Below, piece by piece: positions 25,610-34,370 of a stretch of DNA of 51,779 nt. Numbering within the stretch: position 1 is the stretch's first letter; each line of letters opens with the position of its first letter. The translations under genes and the position numbers were made by a program. The stretch is from assembly GCF_000333035.1 (NCBI RefSeq), contig NZ_BANU01000039.1, positions 1-51,779 on the forward strand, read 5' to 3'. Under the pieces are notes generated by a model. The model made no database searches, was not told where the DNA came from, and saw nothing but the letters and a program-made list of their open reading frames with translations. The DNA comes from Gordonia sihwensis NBRC 108236 (GTDB lineage: Bacteria; Actinomycetota; Actinomycetes; Mycobacteriales; Mycobacteriaceae).

Positions 25610-26696
25610 GCGCGGCGCGCGCCAACCGGGCGAGCACTTCGGCCGACGCGTCCCATCCCATGCACTTGTCGGTGACCGACTGCCCGTACACCAGGTCGCC
25701 GCCGAGCGACTGCGCTCCCGGCACCAGGAAGCTCTCCAGCATCACACCCGAGAGCACCTGGTCCTCGCCCGCACGACGAGCCGCGGCGAACATCTCCGCG
25801 ACCTCCACCGCGACCTCCGCCTGCCGCTCGTGATCCTTGCCCGAGTTCGCATGAGAGCAGTCGACCATCACCTTCGGCGACAGACCGGCCTCCGCGAGAG
25901 TCTGAACCGCGGAGTCCACCGAAGCCGCGTCGTAATTCGGGCCGGGCGTGCCACCGCGCAGGATGATGTGGCAGTCCTCGTTGCCCGAGGTGTGGACAAC
26001 GGCGCCGCGACCGAAGTCGTCGACCCCGAAGAAGACGTGTTCGGCCGCCGCGGCCTTGACGCCGTCGATCGCGACCTGGACGTTGCCGTCGGTCCCGTTC
26101 TTGAAACCGACCGGCATCGACAGTCCCGACACCAGCTGGCGATGCACCTGCGATTCGGTGGTGCGAGCGCCGATCGCGCCCCAGGCGACGGTGTCCGCGA
26201 TGTACTGCGGGCTGGTCGGCTCGAGGAATTCGCAGCCCACCGGCAGTCCCAGATCGATGACGTCGAGCAGCAGCGCGCGGGCCGTCCGCAGTCCGCGCTC
26301 GACGTCGAACGATCCGTCCATCCCGGGATCGTTGATCAGTCCCTTCCATCCCACGGTGGTGCGCGGCTTCTCGAAGTACACGCGCATCACGATCTTCAGC
26401 GCGTCGCGGTACTGCTCGGCGAGCGGCGCGAGGCGACGGGCGTAGTCGAGCGCGGCGACCGGATCGTGGACCGAGCAGGGCCCCACCACCACGATCATCC
26501 GATCGTCGTGGCCGGCGAGGATCGCCGCGATCTCCTCCCGATCGCGCTGCACGGCTTCGGCGCGACGCGCGGTCAGCGGAAGCTCACTGCGGAGAGCCTC
26601 CGGAGACGGGATCGGCGAGAACGCCGTCACCCGCCGGTCGGAGGTGGACGAACTCTGCCCACTGTCGGTGGTTGCGGCGTCGGTGGTGGTAGTCAA
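25605..26696 (-). CDS. aroG: 3-deoxy-7-phosphoheptulonate (DAHP) synthase, class I
   Basis: Condenses phosphoenolpyruvate and erythrose 4-phosphate, the first step of the shikimate pathway. At 363 residues it is the AroF/G/H (type Iα) form, not the plant-like class II enzyme of mycobacteria. Signatures are VVVGPCSVHDP, RVYFEKPRTTVGWKGLINDP, GARTTESQVHRQL, VGFKNGTDG, HIILRGGTPGPNY and MVDCSHANSGKDH (metal Cys/His). It starts at TTG 26696 with AAAGG upstream. The 5' leader is unusually informative: an aromatic leader peptide and alternative hairpins (26755-26911), implying attenuation by Phe/Tyr/Trp supply. It is an insertion relative to the mycobacterial gene order. Confidence 0.95.
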   Translation of the reverse strand: MTTTTDAATTDSGQSSSTSDRRVTAFSPIPSPEALRSELPLTARRAEAVQRDREEIAAILAGHDDRMIVVVGPCSVHDPVAALDYARRLAPLAEQYRDALKIVMRVYFEKPRTTVGWKGLINDPGMDGSFDVERGLRTARALLLDVIDLGLPVGCEFLEPTSPQYIADTVAWGAIGARTTESQVHRQLVSGLSMPVGFKNGTDGNVQVAIDGVKAAAAEHVFFGVDDFGRGAVVHTSGNEDCHIILRGGTPGPNYDAASVDSAVQTLAEAGLSPKVMVDCSHANSGKDHERQAEVAVEVAEMFAAARRAGEDQVLSGVMLESFLVPGAQSLGGDLVYGQSVTDKCMGWDASAEVLARLARAAR

Positions 26697-26754
26697 GGAA
26701 ATGCCTTTCAGGTGTCATCCGCGAATCGGGCTGGTCCGCCGCTTCCGGATTCAC

Positions 26755-26877
26755 GCCTGAGGCGCTCTGAGATACTCCCGAAACGACGAGAGCAGCGACC
26801 ATCAGGTCACTGCTCAGGCTCCGGGAAGGTTGATGCGTGCGCGCGTTATCGCTTCATCTCGGCCCCACCCGGAGCCT
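26755..26877 (-). promoter_or_regulatory. Attenuator-like alternative RNA pairings in the aroG leader
   Basis: Three pairings are visible. P1 joins 26868-26877 (inside the leader peptide frame, just after the Phe codons) to 26816-26825, 10 bp perfect. P2 is a hairpin, 26805-26815 with 26790-26800, 11 bp with one G-U. P3 joins 26813-26819 to 26755-26761, 7 bp, and shares bases with both P1 and P2. A ribosome stalled on the aromatic codons would cover the first P1 strand and so favour P3. No strong U-tract follows P2, so control could be on termination or on translation start. Confidence 0.6.
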
Positions 26878-26911
26878 TGATAAAGAAACGCCAATAGCGT
26901 GCGGACTGCAT
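26846..26911 (-). CDS. Aromatic leader peptide upstream of aroG
   Basis: A 21-codon frame from ATG 26911 to TAA 26846, 149 nt before the aroG start. Codons 5-10 read Arg-Tyr-Trp-Arg-Phe-Phe, so all three aromatic end products of the pathway started by AroG are sampled within five codons. The rest is basic and unremarkable and ends EMKR. No strong ribosome site is seen upstream. DAHP synthase leader peptides of this kind are known from Corynebacterium (aroR upstream of aroF, Phe-rich); this one differs in sampling Tyr and Trp as well. Its role as an attenuation sensor is inferred from composition, position and the pairing at 26755-26877. Confidence 0.72.
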   Translation of the reverse strand: MQSARYWRFFIKAPGGAEMKR

Positions 26912-26967
26912 CACGCGACCGAGGCTAGCACAACCGCTTCCCCGGCCGCCAAATCGGCGGTCGGGGG

Positions 26968-28989
26968 TCACGGGATCGCGGCCAGCACGGTCTCCGCGTC
27001 GACGGCGGGCAGATCGCAGACGGTTCCGCGGCACACGTAGGCGGCGTCCAACCCGCCGACCGGTCCTCGATCCTCCAACAGCGGCAGCGAATCCCGTTCG
27101 CCGGCGACCACCACCACGCCGCCCGGCACGCCGCGCCGGATCTGCGCGGCGAGTTCGCCCGCGCTGTCGGCGGACTGAGCCACCGCCACCTGGACGGGCC
27201 CGGCCACTCGCGCGATCGCCACCGAAAGCCAATGCCCGGCCGAGCGCGGCGCCTTGGCGAGAATGAGTCCCGAGCGGCTCAGGGTCGCGTCGAGCAGTTC
27301 CCCGTAGCGTGCGGCATCGTCGACGGAGGGGACGAGAGTCGACGCCAGAAGCAACGCCTCGGCGGCCAGCGAGGCACCCGCCGGGGTGGCCCCGTCCACC
27401 GGATCGCGCGGACGGAGCAGCAGGCCGGTCGGATGGGCGTCGTACCAGGCGCCGAACGAATCCGGGTCGGCGAAGACCTCGATCATCTTCTCGATGACCG
27501 CCGACGCCGTTGTGCGCCAGCCGATCTCACCAGTCACCTGGTGCAGCGTCAGCAGCGCCGTCGCGAAGGCCGCGTAGTCGTCGAGACCGCCGAGGGGCGC
27601 CGCCGGCGTCCCGTCGAGCGACGACCGTCGCAACTCGTCCCCGACCAAGTGCACCTCGGCGAGGACCCGCGCGCATTCGGCGGCTCGCGCCACCCACCGC
27701 GGTCTTGCCAGCGCGGCGCCGGCCTCGGCCAAAGCCGTCACCGTCATCGCGTTCCACGCGGTCACCACCTTGTCGTCCCGGTCGGGCTGCGGTCGCCGGT
27801 CCCGTGCGGCGCGCAGACGCGACCGCACCGAGGCGTAACGGATCCGGTCGCCCGGGTCGCGGAGCAACTGCAGCGTGGAAGCCCCCTGCTCGAACGTCCC
27901 CCGATCGGTCACGGTGAACAGCGCCGCGGCCCACGCGCCGTCGTCGGGTCCGAGCACGTCGATGAGTTCGCCGGGGCGCCAGACGTAGGTGAGCCCTTCG
28001 ACGCCTTCGGTGTCGGCATCGAGCGACGAGGCGAATCCCGACCCGGTCCACAGGTGCTCGTCGAGGAAGTCGGCGGTCTCCTCCGCCACCCGCAGCGCCA
28101 GCGCGTCACCGCGCCTCGCTAGATGGGCGTACGCGCGCAACAGCAGAGCGTTGTCGTAGAGCATCTTCTCGAAGTGCGGAACCACCCAGTCTGCGTCGAC
28201 GGCATAGCGGGCGAAACCGCCCGCTAGCTGGTCGTATATGCCTCCGCGCGCCATCGCGTGGGCGGTGCGCGTGGCCACGGCACCTGCTTCGCCGAGACCC
28301 AGCAGTTCGTCGGCGCGCAACAGTGCTTCCAGCAGGGCGGTGGGCGGGAACTTCGGCGCACCGCCGAATCCGGACGAGCGCGGATCCTCGTCGGAACAGA
28401 TCGCGCGGACCGCGTCGGCGAGCAGTTGTGCGTCCGGCGGCGGCCCGGTCGGCAGTGAGGCCGCGTTGGCGCGCAGGTGTTCTGCGATCTTGGTTCCTGC
28501 GACGATCACCTCGTCGCGCCGGTGATCCCAGGTCCGAGTGATCGCGTCCATCACCTCGGAGAATCCGGGCTGCCCGTTGCGGGGTGTGGGTGGAAAGTAG
28601 GTGCCGCAGTAGAACGGATCGGCGTCGGGTGTCAGGAAGCAGGTCATCGGCCACCCGCCCTGGCCGGTCATCGCGACCGTCGCGGCCATGTAGATCGCGT
28701 CGATGTCGGGACGTTCTTCTCGGTCCACCTTGATGCAGACGAAGTCCCGGTTCATCTGCGCGGCCAGCGTCTCGTTCTCGAAGGTCTCGTGCGCCATCAC
28801 GTGACACCAGTGGCACGCGGCATACCCCACCGACAGCAGCACCGGGACGTCGCGGCGGCGCGCCTCGTCGAAGGCCTCCTCACCCCACTCCTGCCAGTGA
28901 ACCGGGTTGGCGGCGTGCTGGCGCAGATAGGGGCTCGACGATTCACCGAGCCGATTACGAGCGCTATCCGCGGTCTGTGGATCCTCCAC
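26968..28989 (-). CDS. Thioredoxin-domain DUF255 protein (YyaL/Rv1084-like)
   Basis: A 673-residue cytosolic protein with an N-terminal thioredoxin-like DUF255 domain (about 10-165) and a C-terminal (α/α)6 glycoside-hydrolase-like barrel. The redox motif is [10 protein letters not shown]; family segments [28 protein letters not shown] and [12 protein letters not shown] are present. GTG 28989 was chosen because GGAGG lies 8 nt upstream (28998-29002); in-frame starts at 29004 and 29037 lack ribosome sites and overlap the upstream gene more. It overlaps the small membrane protein gene by 26 bp. Position next to mca matches M. tuberculosis Rv1082-Rv1084. Function unknown. Confidence 0.88.
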   Translation of the reverse strand: MEDPQTADSARNRLGESSSPYLRQHAANPVHWQEWGEEAFDEARRRDVPVLLSVGYAACHWCHVMAHETFENETLAAQMNRDFVCIKVDREERPDIDAIYMAATVAMTGQGGWPMTCFLTPDADPFYCGTYFPPTPRNGQPGFSEVMDAITRTWDHRRDEVIVAGTKIAEHLRANAASLPTGPPPDAQLLADAVRAICSDEDPRSSGFGGAPKFPPTALLEALLRADELLGLGEAGAVATRTAHAMARGGIYDQLAGGFARYAVDADWVVPHFEKMLYDNALLLRAYAHLARRGDALALRVAEETADFLDEHLWTGSGFASSLDADTEGVEGLTYVWRPGELIDVLGPDDGAWAAALFTVTDRGTFEQGASTLQLLRDPGDRIRYASVRSRLRAARDRRPQPDRDDKVVTAWNAMTVTALAEAGAALARPRWVARAAECARVLAEVHLVGDELRRSSLDGTPAAPLGGLDDYAAFATALLTLHQVTGEIGWRTTASAVIEKMIEVFADPDSFGAWYDAHPTGLLLRPRDPVDGATPAGASLAAEALLLASTLVPSVDDAARYGELLDATLSRSGLILAKAPRSAGHWLSVAIARVAGPVQVAVAQSADSAGELAAQIRRGVPGGVVVVAGERDSLPLLEDRGPVGGLDAAYVCRGTVCDLPAVDAETVLAAIP

Positions 28990-29329
28990 TGTTCTGGCCT
29001 CCATTGTCGTGGCCCGTGTTGTTCCGGTGTCCGTCACCGGCGCCGTTCTCGGCCTCGGCCGGTGTCGTCGACTCGGGTAGCCCGGCCGGGTCGTCGACTC
29101 GGTCGGTGCCGTCGTCGAAGGCCTGGTCCGGTGCAGGATTGTCGGCGTCGAAACTCTCGGGCAGCTTCTTGAGCTGCTTGTTCATCGACCGGATCAGCAA
29201 GAAGACGGCGATCAGCAGCAGGATGATGATCAGCAGGCCGATCGGCGACGCCTTGCCGAATTCCGGGCCTTTCGCCGGCTCGTCGGCCAGTAGCATCACC
29301 GCGTCAGAGGACAGGGACAGGACGTTCAT
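28964..29329 (-). CDS. Single-TM small membrane protein (Rv1083-like)
   Basis: 121 residues with one TM helix (about 31-48, [16 protein letters not shown]), then [13 protein letters not shown] and an Asp/Gly/Asn-rich, probably disordered tail. Its ATG overlaps the mca stop (ATGA at 29326-29329) and its own 3' end overlaps the DUF255 gene, so the three are a tightly packed operon. The same trio occurs in mycobacteria. Function unknown. Confidence 0.8.
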   Translation of the reverse strand: MNVLSLSSDAVMLLADEPAKGPEFGKASPIGLLIIILLLIAVFLLIRSMNKQLKKLPESFDADNPAPDQAFDDGTDRVDDPAGLPESTTPAEAENGAGDGHRNNTGHDNGGQNSGGSTDRG

Positions 29330-30207
29330 TGCTGCTCAATTCCGGCGAAGAGATCGTTCTCCGGGAGGTCTGTGTGCACCCGGGTCTGCGCCAGCTCGAA
29401 TTCTTCGGTCGGCCACAGTCGCTGCTGCCATTCCAGCGGGACAGCGAAGAAGAAGCCGTTGGGGTCGATCTGCGTCGCGTGTGCGCGGAGTGCGTCGTCG
29501 CGCTGCACGAAGTAGTCGCTGCACTCCACCTGGGTGGTGACGCGGCCCATCATGTCGCCTTGGTTACGGCGCCACTTGCTGAGCCATTCCTTGAACGGGT
29601 TCTCCTGACCGGCCTTCTCGAACTCGTCCGAGAACGCGAGGATCCGATCGCGGATGAAACCGTGCGTGTAATAGAGCTTGAGCGGCGTCCACGGATCGCC
29701 GGCCTCGGGGAACTGTTCCGGATCACCGGACGAGTCCCACGCCGCCATCGACACCTCGTGGCACTTGATGTGATCGGGATGCGGGTAGCCGCCGTTCTCG
29801 TCGTAGGTGATGATCACGTGCGGACGAAACTCGCGGATCACCTTCACCAGGCGCTCGTTGGCCTCCTCGAGCGGTACCAGCGCGAAGCATCCCTCCGGCA
29901 GCGGAGGCAGCGGGTCGCCCTCGGGCAGACCCGAGTCGACGAAGCCGAGCCACCGGTGCTGCACGCCGAGCGCCTTGGCCGCGGCAGCCATCTCGTCACG
30001 CCGGATCTGTGTGATGTTGTCCATCACTCCCGGACGGTCCATCGCCGGGTTCAGGATGTCGCCGCGCTCCCCGCCGGTGAGGGTGACGACCATCACCTCG
30101 TGCCCCTGCGCTGCGTATTTGGCCAGAGTCGCCGCCGCTTTGCTCGACTCGTCGTCGGGATGTGCGTGCACAGCCATGAGCCGCAGCCCGTTCGCGCGTT
30201 CGGTCAC
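29326..30207 (-). CDS. mca: Mycothiol S-conjugate amidase
   Basis: Zinc amidase that cleaves mycothiol S-conjugates into glucosaminyl-inositol and a mercapturic acid, the detoxification step of mycothiol-using actinobacteria. 293 residues. Metal motifs are [15 protein letters not shown] (His16, Asp19) and [34 protein letters not shown] and [20 protein letters not shown] are Mca rather than MshB features. It starts at GTG 30207 behind GGTGAGGA. First gene of the mca / small membrane protein / DUF255 operon and divergent from the DUF4307 gene. Confidence 0.94.
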   Translation of the reverse strand: MTERANGLRLMAVHAHPDDESSKAAATLAKYAAQGHEVMVVTLTGGERGDILNPAMDRPGVMDNITQIRRDEMAAAAKALGVQHRWLGFVDSGLPEGDPLPPLPEGCFALVPLEEANERLVKVIREFRPHVIITYDENGGYPHPDHIKCHEVSMAAWDSSGDPEQFPEAGDPWTPLKLYYTHGFIRDRILAFSDEFEKAGQENPFKEWLSKWRRNQGDMMGRVTTQVECSDYFVQRDDALRAHATQIDPNGFFFAVPLEWQQRLWPTEEFELAQTRVHTDLPENDLFAGIEQQ

Positions 30208-30229
30208 GCTTCCTCACCTTCGCTTAGCT

Positions 30230-30247
30230 CCTACCCAACATGGTAGG
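30230..30247. promoter_or_regulatory. Inverted repeat in the mca/DUF4307 divergent region
   Basis: CCTACC-CAACAT-GGTAGG, perfect 6-bp arms. It abuts the TAGGTA that could be the -10 of the DUF4307 gene. Weak operator candidate. Confidence 0.35.
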
Positions 30248-30256
30248 TATTGACGC

Positions 30257-30715
30257 GTGAGCACATCAGACGGGGGCGCCGACCAGCAGAAGCCGCGCAG
30301 TGGCCCGCGGGCGACCTATCCGGCAGATCGGTCGCGGAGCAGCAAGCGCCGCTGGTTCTACGGGCTCGCCGTGCTCGTCGTCGTCGCGGGTGTCGGGATC
30401 GCATACCTCGGTTTCCGTCAGTTCGGCGATCCGGACGTCTCTGGACAGGCGACGGGTTACGAGCTCCTCTCGTCCGACCGCGTCGCCGTTCAGTACACCG
30501 TCAACCGCAACAGCCCGGACGACGCCGTCGTCTGCATCGTCCGCGCGCGCGCCAAGGACGGCGCCGAAGTGGGCCGCCGCGAGGTGCTGGTCCCCGCGGG
30601 CACCGAGGTGCAGGTCGGCGCCCGCACCGAGGTCGCGACGTCTCGGCCGCCGGTGATCGGCGAGGTGTTCGGCTGCACGCTCAACGTACCCCCCTACCTC
30701 TCCCCGAACGCATGA
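30257..30715 (+). CDS. DUF4307 family membrane protein (Rv1081c-like)
   Basis: 152 residues from GTG 30257. A basic cytosolic N-terminus (about 1-32) is followed by one TM helix (about 34-54, GLAVLVVVAGVGIAYLGF) and an outward beta-rich domain typical of DUF4307 (YELLSSDRVAVQYTVNRN; VVCIVRARAKDGAEVGRREV). It sits between mca and greA as in mycobacteria, here with a transporter gene coupled at its 3' end (ATGA overlap). Function unknown. TAGGTA lies 7 nt before the start, so the mRNA may be leaderless. Confidence 0.83.
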   Translation: MSTSDGGADQQKPRSGPRATYPADRSRSSKRRWFYGLAVLVVVAGVGIAYLGFRQFGDPDVSGQATGYELLSSDRVAVQYTVNRNSPDDAVVCIVRARAKDGAEVGRREVLVPAGTEVQVGARTEVATSRPPVIGEVFGCTLNVPPYLSPNA

Positions 30716-31461
30716 CGCACGCCGGGAAGGCGGTCTTCGCCAAACTCGCCAGTCCGTACTACCCGGCGCTGACGGCGCTGTTCGTCGGCATCATGCTGAT
30801 CAGCAACATCGCCGCCACCAAGGCCGTCGTCCTGTTCGACGACTGGCTGCACTTCGACCTCGGCCCTCTTCACGTCAACGGCCTGGTGACCGACGGGGCC
30901 TTCTTCCTGTTCCCGCTGAGCTACGTCATCGGCGACGTCATCAGCGAGGTCTACGGGTTCCGCGCGATGCGCCGGACCATCGCCTCCGGTTTCGCTGTGA
31001 TCGTCCTCGCGTCCCTGTGCTTCTGGGTGGCGATCGAACTGCCCGCCGCAGACTTCTACGACGGCCAGTCCGGGTTCGAGTCGGTCCTCGGCACGGTTCC
31101 GCGGATCGTCGCCGCCGGGCTCGCCGGTTACGTCGTCGGCGAGCTGCTGAATTCCTTCGTGCTCGTGAAGATGAAAGAGCGGGCCGGGGAGCGGCACCTG
31201 TGGGCCCGGCTGATCGGGTCCACCGTGGTCGGCGAGTTCTTCGACACGCTCGTGTTCTGTTCCATTGCCGCCACGGCGATCGGAATCAGCACGTGGTCGG
31301 ACTTCATCAACTACGTCGTCATCGGTTTCGTGTGGAAGACGCTGGTGGAAGTGGTTGTCATGCCGATCACGTACGCCGTGGTCCGCTACCTCAAGCGGGC
31401 CGAGCCGAGCTATGCCGAAGCGCTCGCCGATGTTAGCCGAGTCACCTCGGATGTGCCTTAG
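30712..31461 (+). CDS. Queuosine precursor transporter (YhhQ/VUT family)
   Basis: A 249-residue integral membrane protein of the QPTR/YhhQ family, importing 7-cyano-7-deazaguanine or related queuosine precursors. About six TM helices. Family segments are LISNIAATKAVVLF, DGAFFLFPLSYVIGDVISEVYGF (conserved Asp/Glu), LNSFVLVKMKER, LIGSTVVGEFFDTLVF and FVWKTLVEVVVMPITY. ATG 30712 overlaps the DUF4307 stop. No queuosine synthesis genes are nearby, so the cell would rely on salvage or use the substrate otherwise; that is inference from this window only. Confidence 0.9.
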   Translation: MTHAGKAVFAKLASPYYPALTALFVGIMLISNIAATKAVVLFDDWLHFDLGPLHVNGLVTDGAFFLFPLSYVIGDVISEVYGFRAMRRTIASGFAVIVLASLCFWVAIELPAADFYDGQSGFESVLGTVPRIVAAGLAGYVVGELLNSFVLVKMKERAGERHLWARLIGSTVVGEFFDTLVFCSIAATAIGISTWSDFINYVVIGFVWKTLVEVVVMPITYAVVRYLKRAEPSYAEALADVSRVTSDVP

Positions 31462-31489
31462 AACACAGGCGCTGCTATCATTGGCTGTG

Positions 31490-31511
31490 CACGGCTCCGC
31501 GAGGGGCCGTG
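31490..31511 (+). terminator. Hairpin between the transporter gene and greA
   Basis: CACGGCTCC and GGGGCCGTG pair (one mismatch) around GCGA. No clear U-tract; it may equally be part of the greA leader. Confidence 0.35.
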
Positions 31512-31575
31512 TTGCTGCATTTAGAGCAGTCCAAGCGGACAGATCGTCCAGTAGCGGACAGCAAAGGAGACCACA

Positions 31576-32064
31576 ATGACCGATGCGGGTGTGACTTGGT
31601 TGACGCCGGAGTCGTACGAGCGCTTGAAGGGTGAGCTCGATTCGCTTATTGCGAATCGGCCGGTCATTGCCGCCGAGATCAACGAGCGCCGCGAAGAGGG
31701 CGACCTCAAGGAGAACGGCGGCTATCACGCAGCGCGCGAGGAGCAGGGCCAGCAGGAAGCGCGTATTCGCCAGCTGCAGGATCTGCTCAACAAGGCGAAG
31801 GTCGGCGAAGCTCCGAAGCAGTCGGGTGTGGCGCTCCCCGGCTCGGTCGTGACCGTCTACTACGACGGCGACGAGTCGGACAAGGAGACTTTCCTCATCG
31901 CCACCCGCGAGGAGGGTTCGGGCGACATCGAGATCTACTCGCCGAGCTCGCCGCTGGGCGCGGCTCTCATCGACGCGAAGGTCGGAGAGACTCGGACGTA
32001 CACGGTCCCCAGCGGCGCCGAGATCAGTGTGACGCTGGTCAGCGCAGAGCCGTACCAGCCGTAA
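31576..32064 (+). CDS. greA: Transcription elongation factor GreA
   Basis: Rescues backtracked RNA polymerase by stimulating transcript cleavage. 162 residues. The N-terminal coiled coil (about 8-78) carries the tip acidic pair in [20 protein letters not shown] (Asp/Glu at the loop), and the C-terminal FKBP-like domain follows ([13 protein letters not shown] to VSAEPYQP). AAAGGAGA stands 6 nt before the ATG, a strong ribosome site that contrasts with the many leaderless neighbours. Ends before a textbook terminator. The gene context (DUF4307, mca) is that of Rv1080c. Confidence 0.96.
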   Translation: MTDAGVTWLTPESYERLKGELDSLIANRPVIAAEINERREEGDLKENGGYHAAREEQGQQEARIRQLQDLLNKAKVGEAPKQSGVALPGSVVTVYYDGDESDKETFLIATREEGSGDIEIYSPSSPLGAALIDAKVGETRTYTVPSGAEISVTLVSAEPYQP

Positions 32065-32074
32065 GTTCAGGCCG

Positions 32075-32109
32075 GAAAGGGCCGATCCGCACAGCGGATC
32101 GGCCCTTTC
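32075..32109 (+). terminator. Intrinsic terminator of greA
   Basis: GAAAGGGCCGATCCG pairs perfectly with CGGATCGGCCCTTTC (15 bp, loop CACAG) and ends in TTTCT. It lies 10 bp after the greA stop. Confidence 0.85.
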
Positions 32110-32137
32110 TCATGTCTGGACCCACTCCGAGGGAACG

Positions 32138-32569
32138 TCAGTACCGCCGGCCCGGAAAGTCGTCTGGGCGGGGCTCATCAGGCCGGTCGGGCGTCGTCTC
32201 GTCCGACTGCGCGAACTCATCCGCCAGCAGCCTCAGTAGCTCCGCCTCGACGTCGGAGAGCGCGTGGTTGGTCTCCTGCTCGGCCGCCCGCATCCCCGGC
32301 CGCGTATCAGCGCCGGGCATCAGATAGGTCGGTGGAACGTCGAGCGCCCGAGCGAGGCGGTACACCGTCGACATCAGCGGGTCGGCGATCCCCGACGCGC
32401 TGTTGCTGGTCGCTCGCTCCAGATTCGATACCGCGTTTCGGTGCAACCCGCACCGCTCCGCGAGCTCTTCCTGGGACAGGCCGCGCGCCTTCCGGACGGT
32501 CACCAGACGATGACCGAACGCGAACGCATAGGTATCCCACTCGAGGGATCCACGGTCGGCCGACAGCAC
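32138..32569 (-). CDS. XRE-family helix-turn-helix regulator
   Basis: About 143 residues if started at GTG 32569; the frame stays open to GTG 32608, but the extra residues are not protein-like and CAGATT sits 7 nt before 32569. The HTH_3 domain (about 17-75) reads LVTVRKARGLSQEELAERCG then RNAVSNLERA, with VYRLARALDVPPTYLMPG closing it. The C-terminal 60 residues are acidic (LSDVEAELLRLLADEFAQSD), perhaps for dimerisation. It lies beside a lipoprotein and a small protein on the same strand; a link is possible but unproven. Confidence 0.8.
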   Translation of the reverse strand: MLSADRGSLEWDTYAFAFGHRLVTVRKARGLSQEELAERCGLHRNAVSNLERATSNSASGIADPLMSTVYRLARALDVPPTYLMPGADTRPGMRAAEQETNHALSDVEAELLRLLADEFAQSDETTPDRPDEPRPDDFPGRRY

Positions 32570-32658
32570 AACAACCAATCTGACGACTGCACACCAGAAT
32601 GTCCGCACACCACCGTGTGCGAGTGCCGTGACCTGCGCCTACGCGGCGAAATTTGTTG

Positions 32659-33303
32659 TCACAAAGGCATTTTCGAGATCGTCGCGCGAGTGAAGGCCAG
32701 TGCACGGTCGCAGATCTCGGAGGGAGGCGGCGGGGTGGGCCCGACGTACATTGCGACGGTGTGGACGCCTGCTCGACCTGACTGCACGTACGTATCGCAG
32801 TCAGCGAGTTGTGCTGAGCGATGCAGTCCGACAACCCGTCCGTTGATTGAGAGGTCGGCCAGCCAAATGTCATCCCCCGAACGGAACTTGGCTTTGTCCG
32901 CTGCGAGACTCGCGGAGTTGCCAACGAACTGTGCGATCGACCAACCACTGTGTTTGCCCGTGATGTACCGCCATCGACAACCCCTCAGCGTCTGACCGTC
33001 AGTCCCGGCCGCATCGGTAGCCGTCGTTGGATCAATGCTCAATCGCGCAAGTTCTTCGAGCCCGACCGCTGTGCATGGCTCGAATACCGTTCCGTCGTTC
33101 GCGCCGTTCCATCGCCGCGAATGGGACGTCTGGAAAGGCAACGTGCGTCCTGAATCATCGACCTGCCTTACTTTGCTGCTAAGCGCCGAAGGAACTACCG
33201 GCTGTCCATCTTCATGGGTCGCACATCCTGCGAGTAGGGCTAAGACCAGAGGCACCAACGGAAGTACGCTTCGTATCTCACTCGCCAATGCTCTCCTCCG
33301 CAT
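32659..33303 (-). CDS. DUF3558-like lipoprotein
   Basis: A 214-residue lipoprotein. ATG 33303 has GGAGG 6 nt upstream and gives a normal signal peptide: RRR n-region, hydrophobic core and lipobox LLAGC with Cys27. TTG 33288 is an alternative behind another GGAGG. The mature part has two paired-Cys segments (FEPCTAVGLEELARL; LRGCRWRY) and a late Cys, the pattern of DUF3558 proteins of mycolata. It overlaps the preceding gene by 26 bp and must be co-translated with it. Base composition is lower in GC than the surroundings. Function unknown. Confidence 0.75.
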   Translation of the reverse strand: MRRRALASEIRSVLPLVPLVLALLAGCATHEDGQPVVPSALSSKVRQVDDSGRTLPFQTSHSRRWNGANDGTVFEPCTAVGLEELARLSIDPTTATDAAGTDGQTLRGCRWRYITGKHSGWSIAQFVGNSASLAADKAKFRSGDDIWLADLSINGRVVGLHRSAQLADCDTYVQSGRAGVHTVAMYVGPTPPPPSEICDRALAFTRATISKMPL

Positions 33304-33610
33304 CAGCAGCCTCCATCTCCGCGATCGCATGCTCGGAGGCAGTCGCGAGAGACGCGGCATCGGTAGAGCTACGCGCAAGTGATCTACTGCCACCACGCAG
33401 GACTCTAGTCAGAGCGTCGAATAGGAGATCCCCTTCGACACACCCGCTGCCGAAGTAGTTCGCCCTCAGGACGTAGTTGAGCGCCGTCGCCAACTCCCCC
33501 AACTCATCGGCGCACTCTTGCGCGACCTCCGCCCGTTTTCGCCAGAGTTCCTGCACGTAGACGAGTTCGCTCACTATGCCCTCCGGTGCGCCGACGCGAT
33601 GGAACGACAT
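33278..33610 (-). CDS. Small helical protein of unknown function, coupled to the lipoprotein
   Basis: 110 residues from ATG 33610; TTG 33637 is an alternative. Mostly helical with regularly spaced Ala/Glu (VQELWRKRAEVAQECADELGELATALNYVL), then SSTDAASLATASEHAIAEMEAADAEES. The size and helical make-up recall small ESX-type secreted or chaperone proteins, but no WxG motif is present, so that is not claimed. It overlaps the DUF3558-like lipoprotein gene by 26 bp. The 216 bp upstream are AT-richer than average and hold no convincing gene. Confidence 0.55.
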   Translation of the reverse strand: MSFHRVGAPEGIVSELVYVQELWRKRAEVAQECADELGELATALNYVLRANYFGSGCVEGDLLFDALTRVLRGGSRSLARSSTDAASLATASEHAIAEMEAADAEESIGE

Positions 33611-33812
33611 TCCGTAGCGGAGACCGTCACCCCCCAAATCGAGACGGTCTCCGCTCCGGAATCCCCTTCGCCATCAAGTCTGTTTTCGTGTTCATGAATT
33701 AGACGCACCAAACGCCCGATCGGTTCCACTTTTGCGCGAGAATTCTTTTCCAGCAACCGTTTTCGCTGGTCAAGAGACCAGCCAGAACAGCACCGGCGTG
33801 TCGGCGCACGGC

Positions 33813-33818
33813 TACACT
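33813..33818 (+). promoter_or_regulatory. Candidate -10 element of the SRPBCC gene (leaderless)
   Basis: TACACT with an 8-nt spacer to ATG 33827. Confidence 0.45.
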
Positions 33819-33826
33819 GCGTACCC

Positions 33827-34330
33827 ATGGCCTACGACCTGCAACCGTTCGACGAGTCCTATTTCGACACCGCGCCGATGAAGTACACCATCGATGTGCA
33901 CATCCCCGTCGCTCCCGAGACCGCGTGGGCCGAGTTCACGCGCCAGAACACCCTCGACTGGTGCCGTGCACTGAACTCGGTCACATACACATCGCCCGCG
34001 CCGTACGGCGTGGGCACCACACGCTCGGTGGCCCTCGCCCCGGGCGTCGTGAAGATGGACGAGTACTTCTTCCTGTGGGACGAGGACTCCGAGACGTCGA
34101 CGTACAAACACGGCTTCCACGGCGTGCGGGCGAACATCCCCGGACTCAGGAAGTTCGGCGAATACACCGAGGTGTCGCCGACCGAGCACGGCTCACGCCT
34201 TGTCTGGAAGTTCGCGATGGAACTCGGCGGCACCGGGCTGCCGCCGTTCCTGTCCGGTCCCATCGCCAACGGCGCCTTCGGCACGGTGAAGACCGACACC
34301 GTCAAGCATTTCGCGACCTTCCACGGCTGA
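33827..34330 (+). CDS. SRPBCC (START-like) family protein
   Basis: 167 residues with the START/Bet v1-like fold: the opening strand IDVHIPVAPETAWAEFT is typical, and a hydrophobic cavity is formed by YFFLWDEDSETSTYKHGF and GSRLVWKFAMELGG, with a C-terminal helix (GTVKTDTVKHFATF). Members bind lipids, polyketides or act as cyclases; nothing here fixes a ligand. Single gene, convergent with metB, probably leaderless. Confidence 0.8.
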   Translation: MAYDLQPFDESYFDTAPMKYTIDVHIPVAPETAWAEFTRQNTLDWCRALNSVTYTSPAPYGVGTTRSVALAPGVVKMDEYFFLWDEDSETSTYKHGFHGVRANIPGLRKFGEYTEVSPTEHGSRLVWKFAMELGGTGLPPFLSGPIANGAFGTVKTDTVKHFATFHG

Positions 34331-34370
34331 CACCGCGAGCCGTTCACCACAGCTCACGGCGCCGTCCCCG

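Noticed and set aside
32570..32608. N-terminal extension of the XRE regulator.
   Set aside because: Adds residues unlike an HTH protein and has no start signal.
33574..33828. An 84-codon minus-strand frame upstream of the small helical protein.
   Set aside because: It overlaps the start of the next gene, has no start signal, and its composition is not protein-like.
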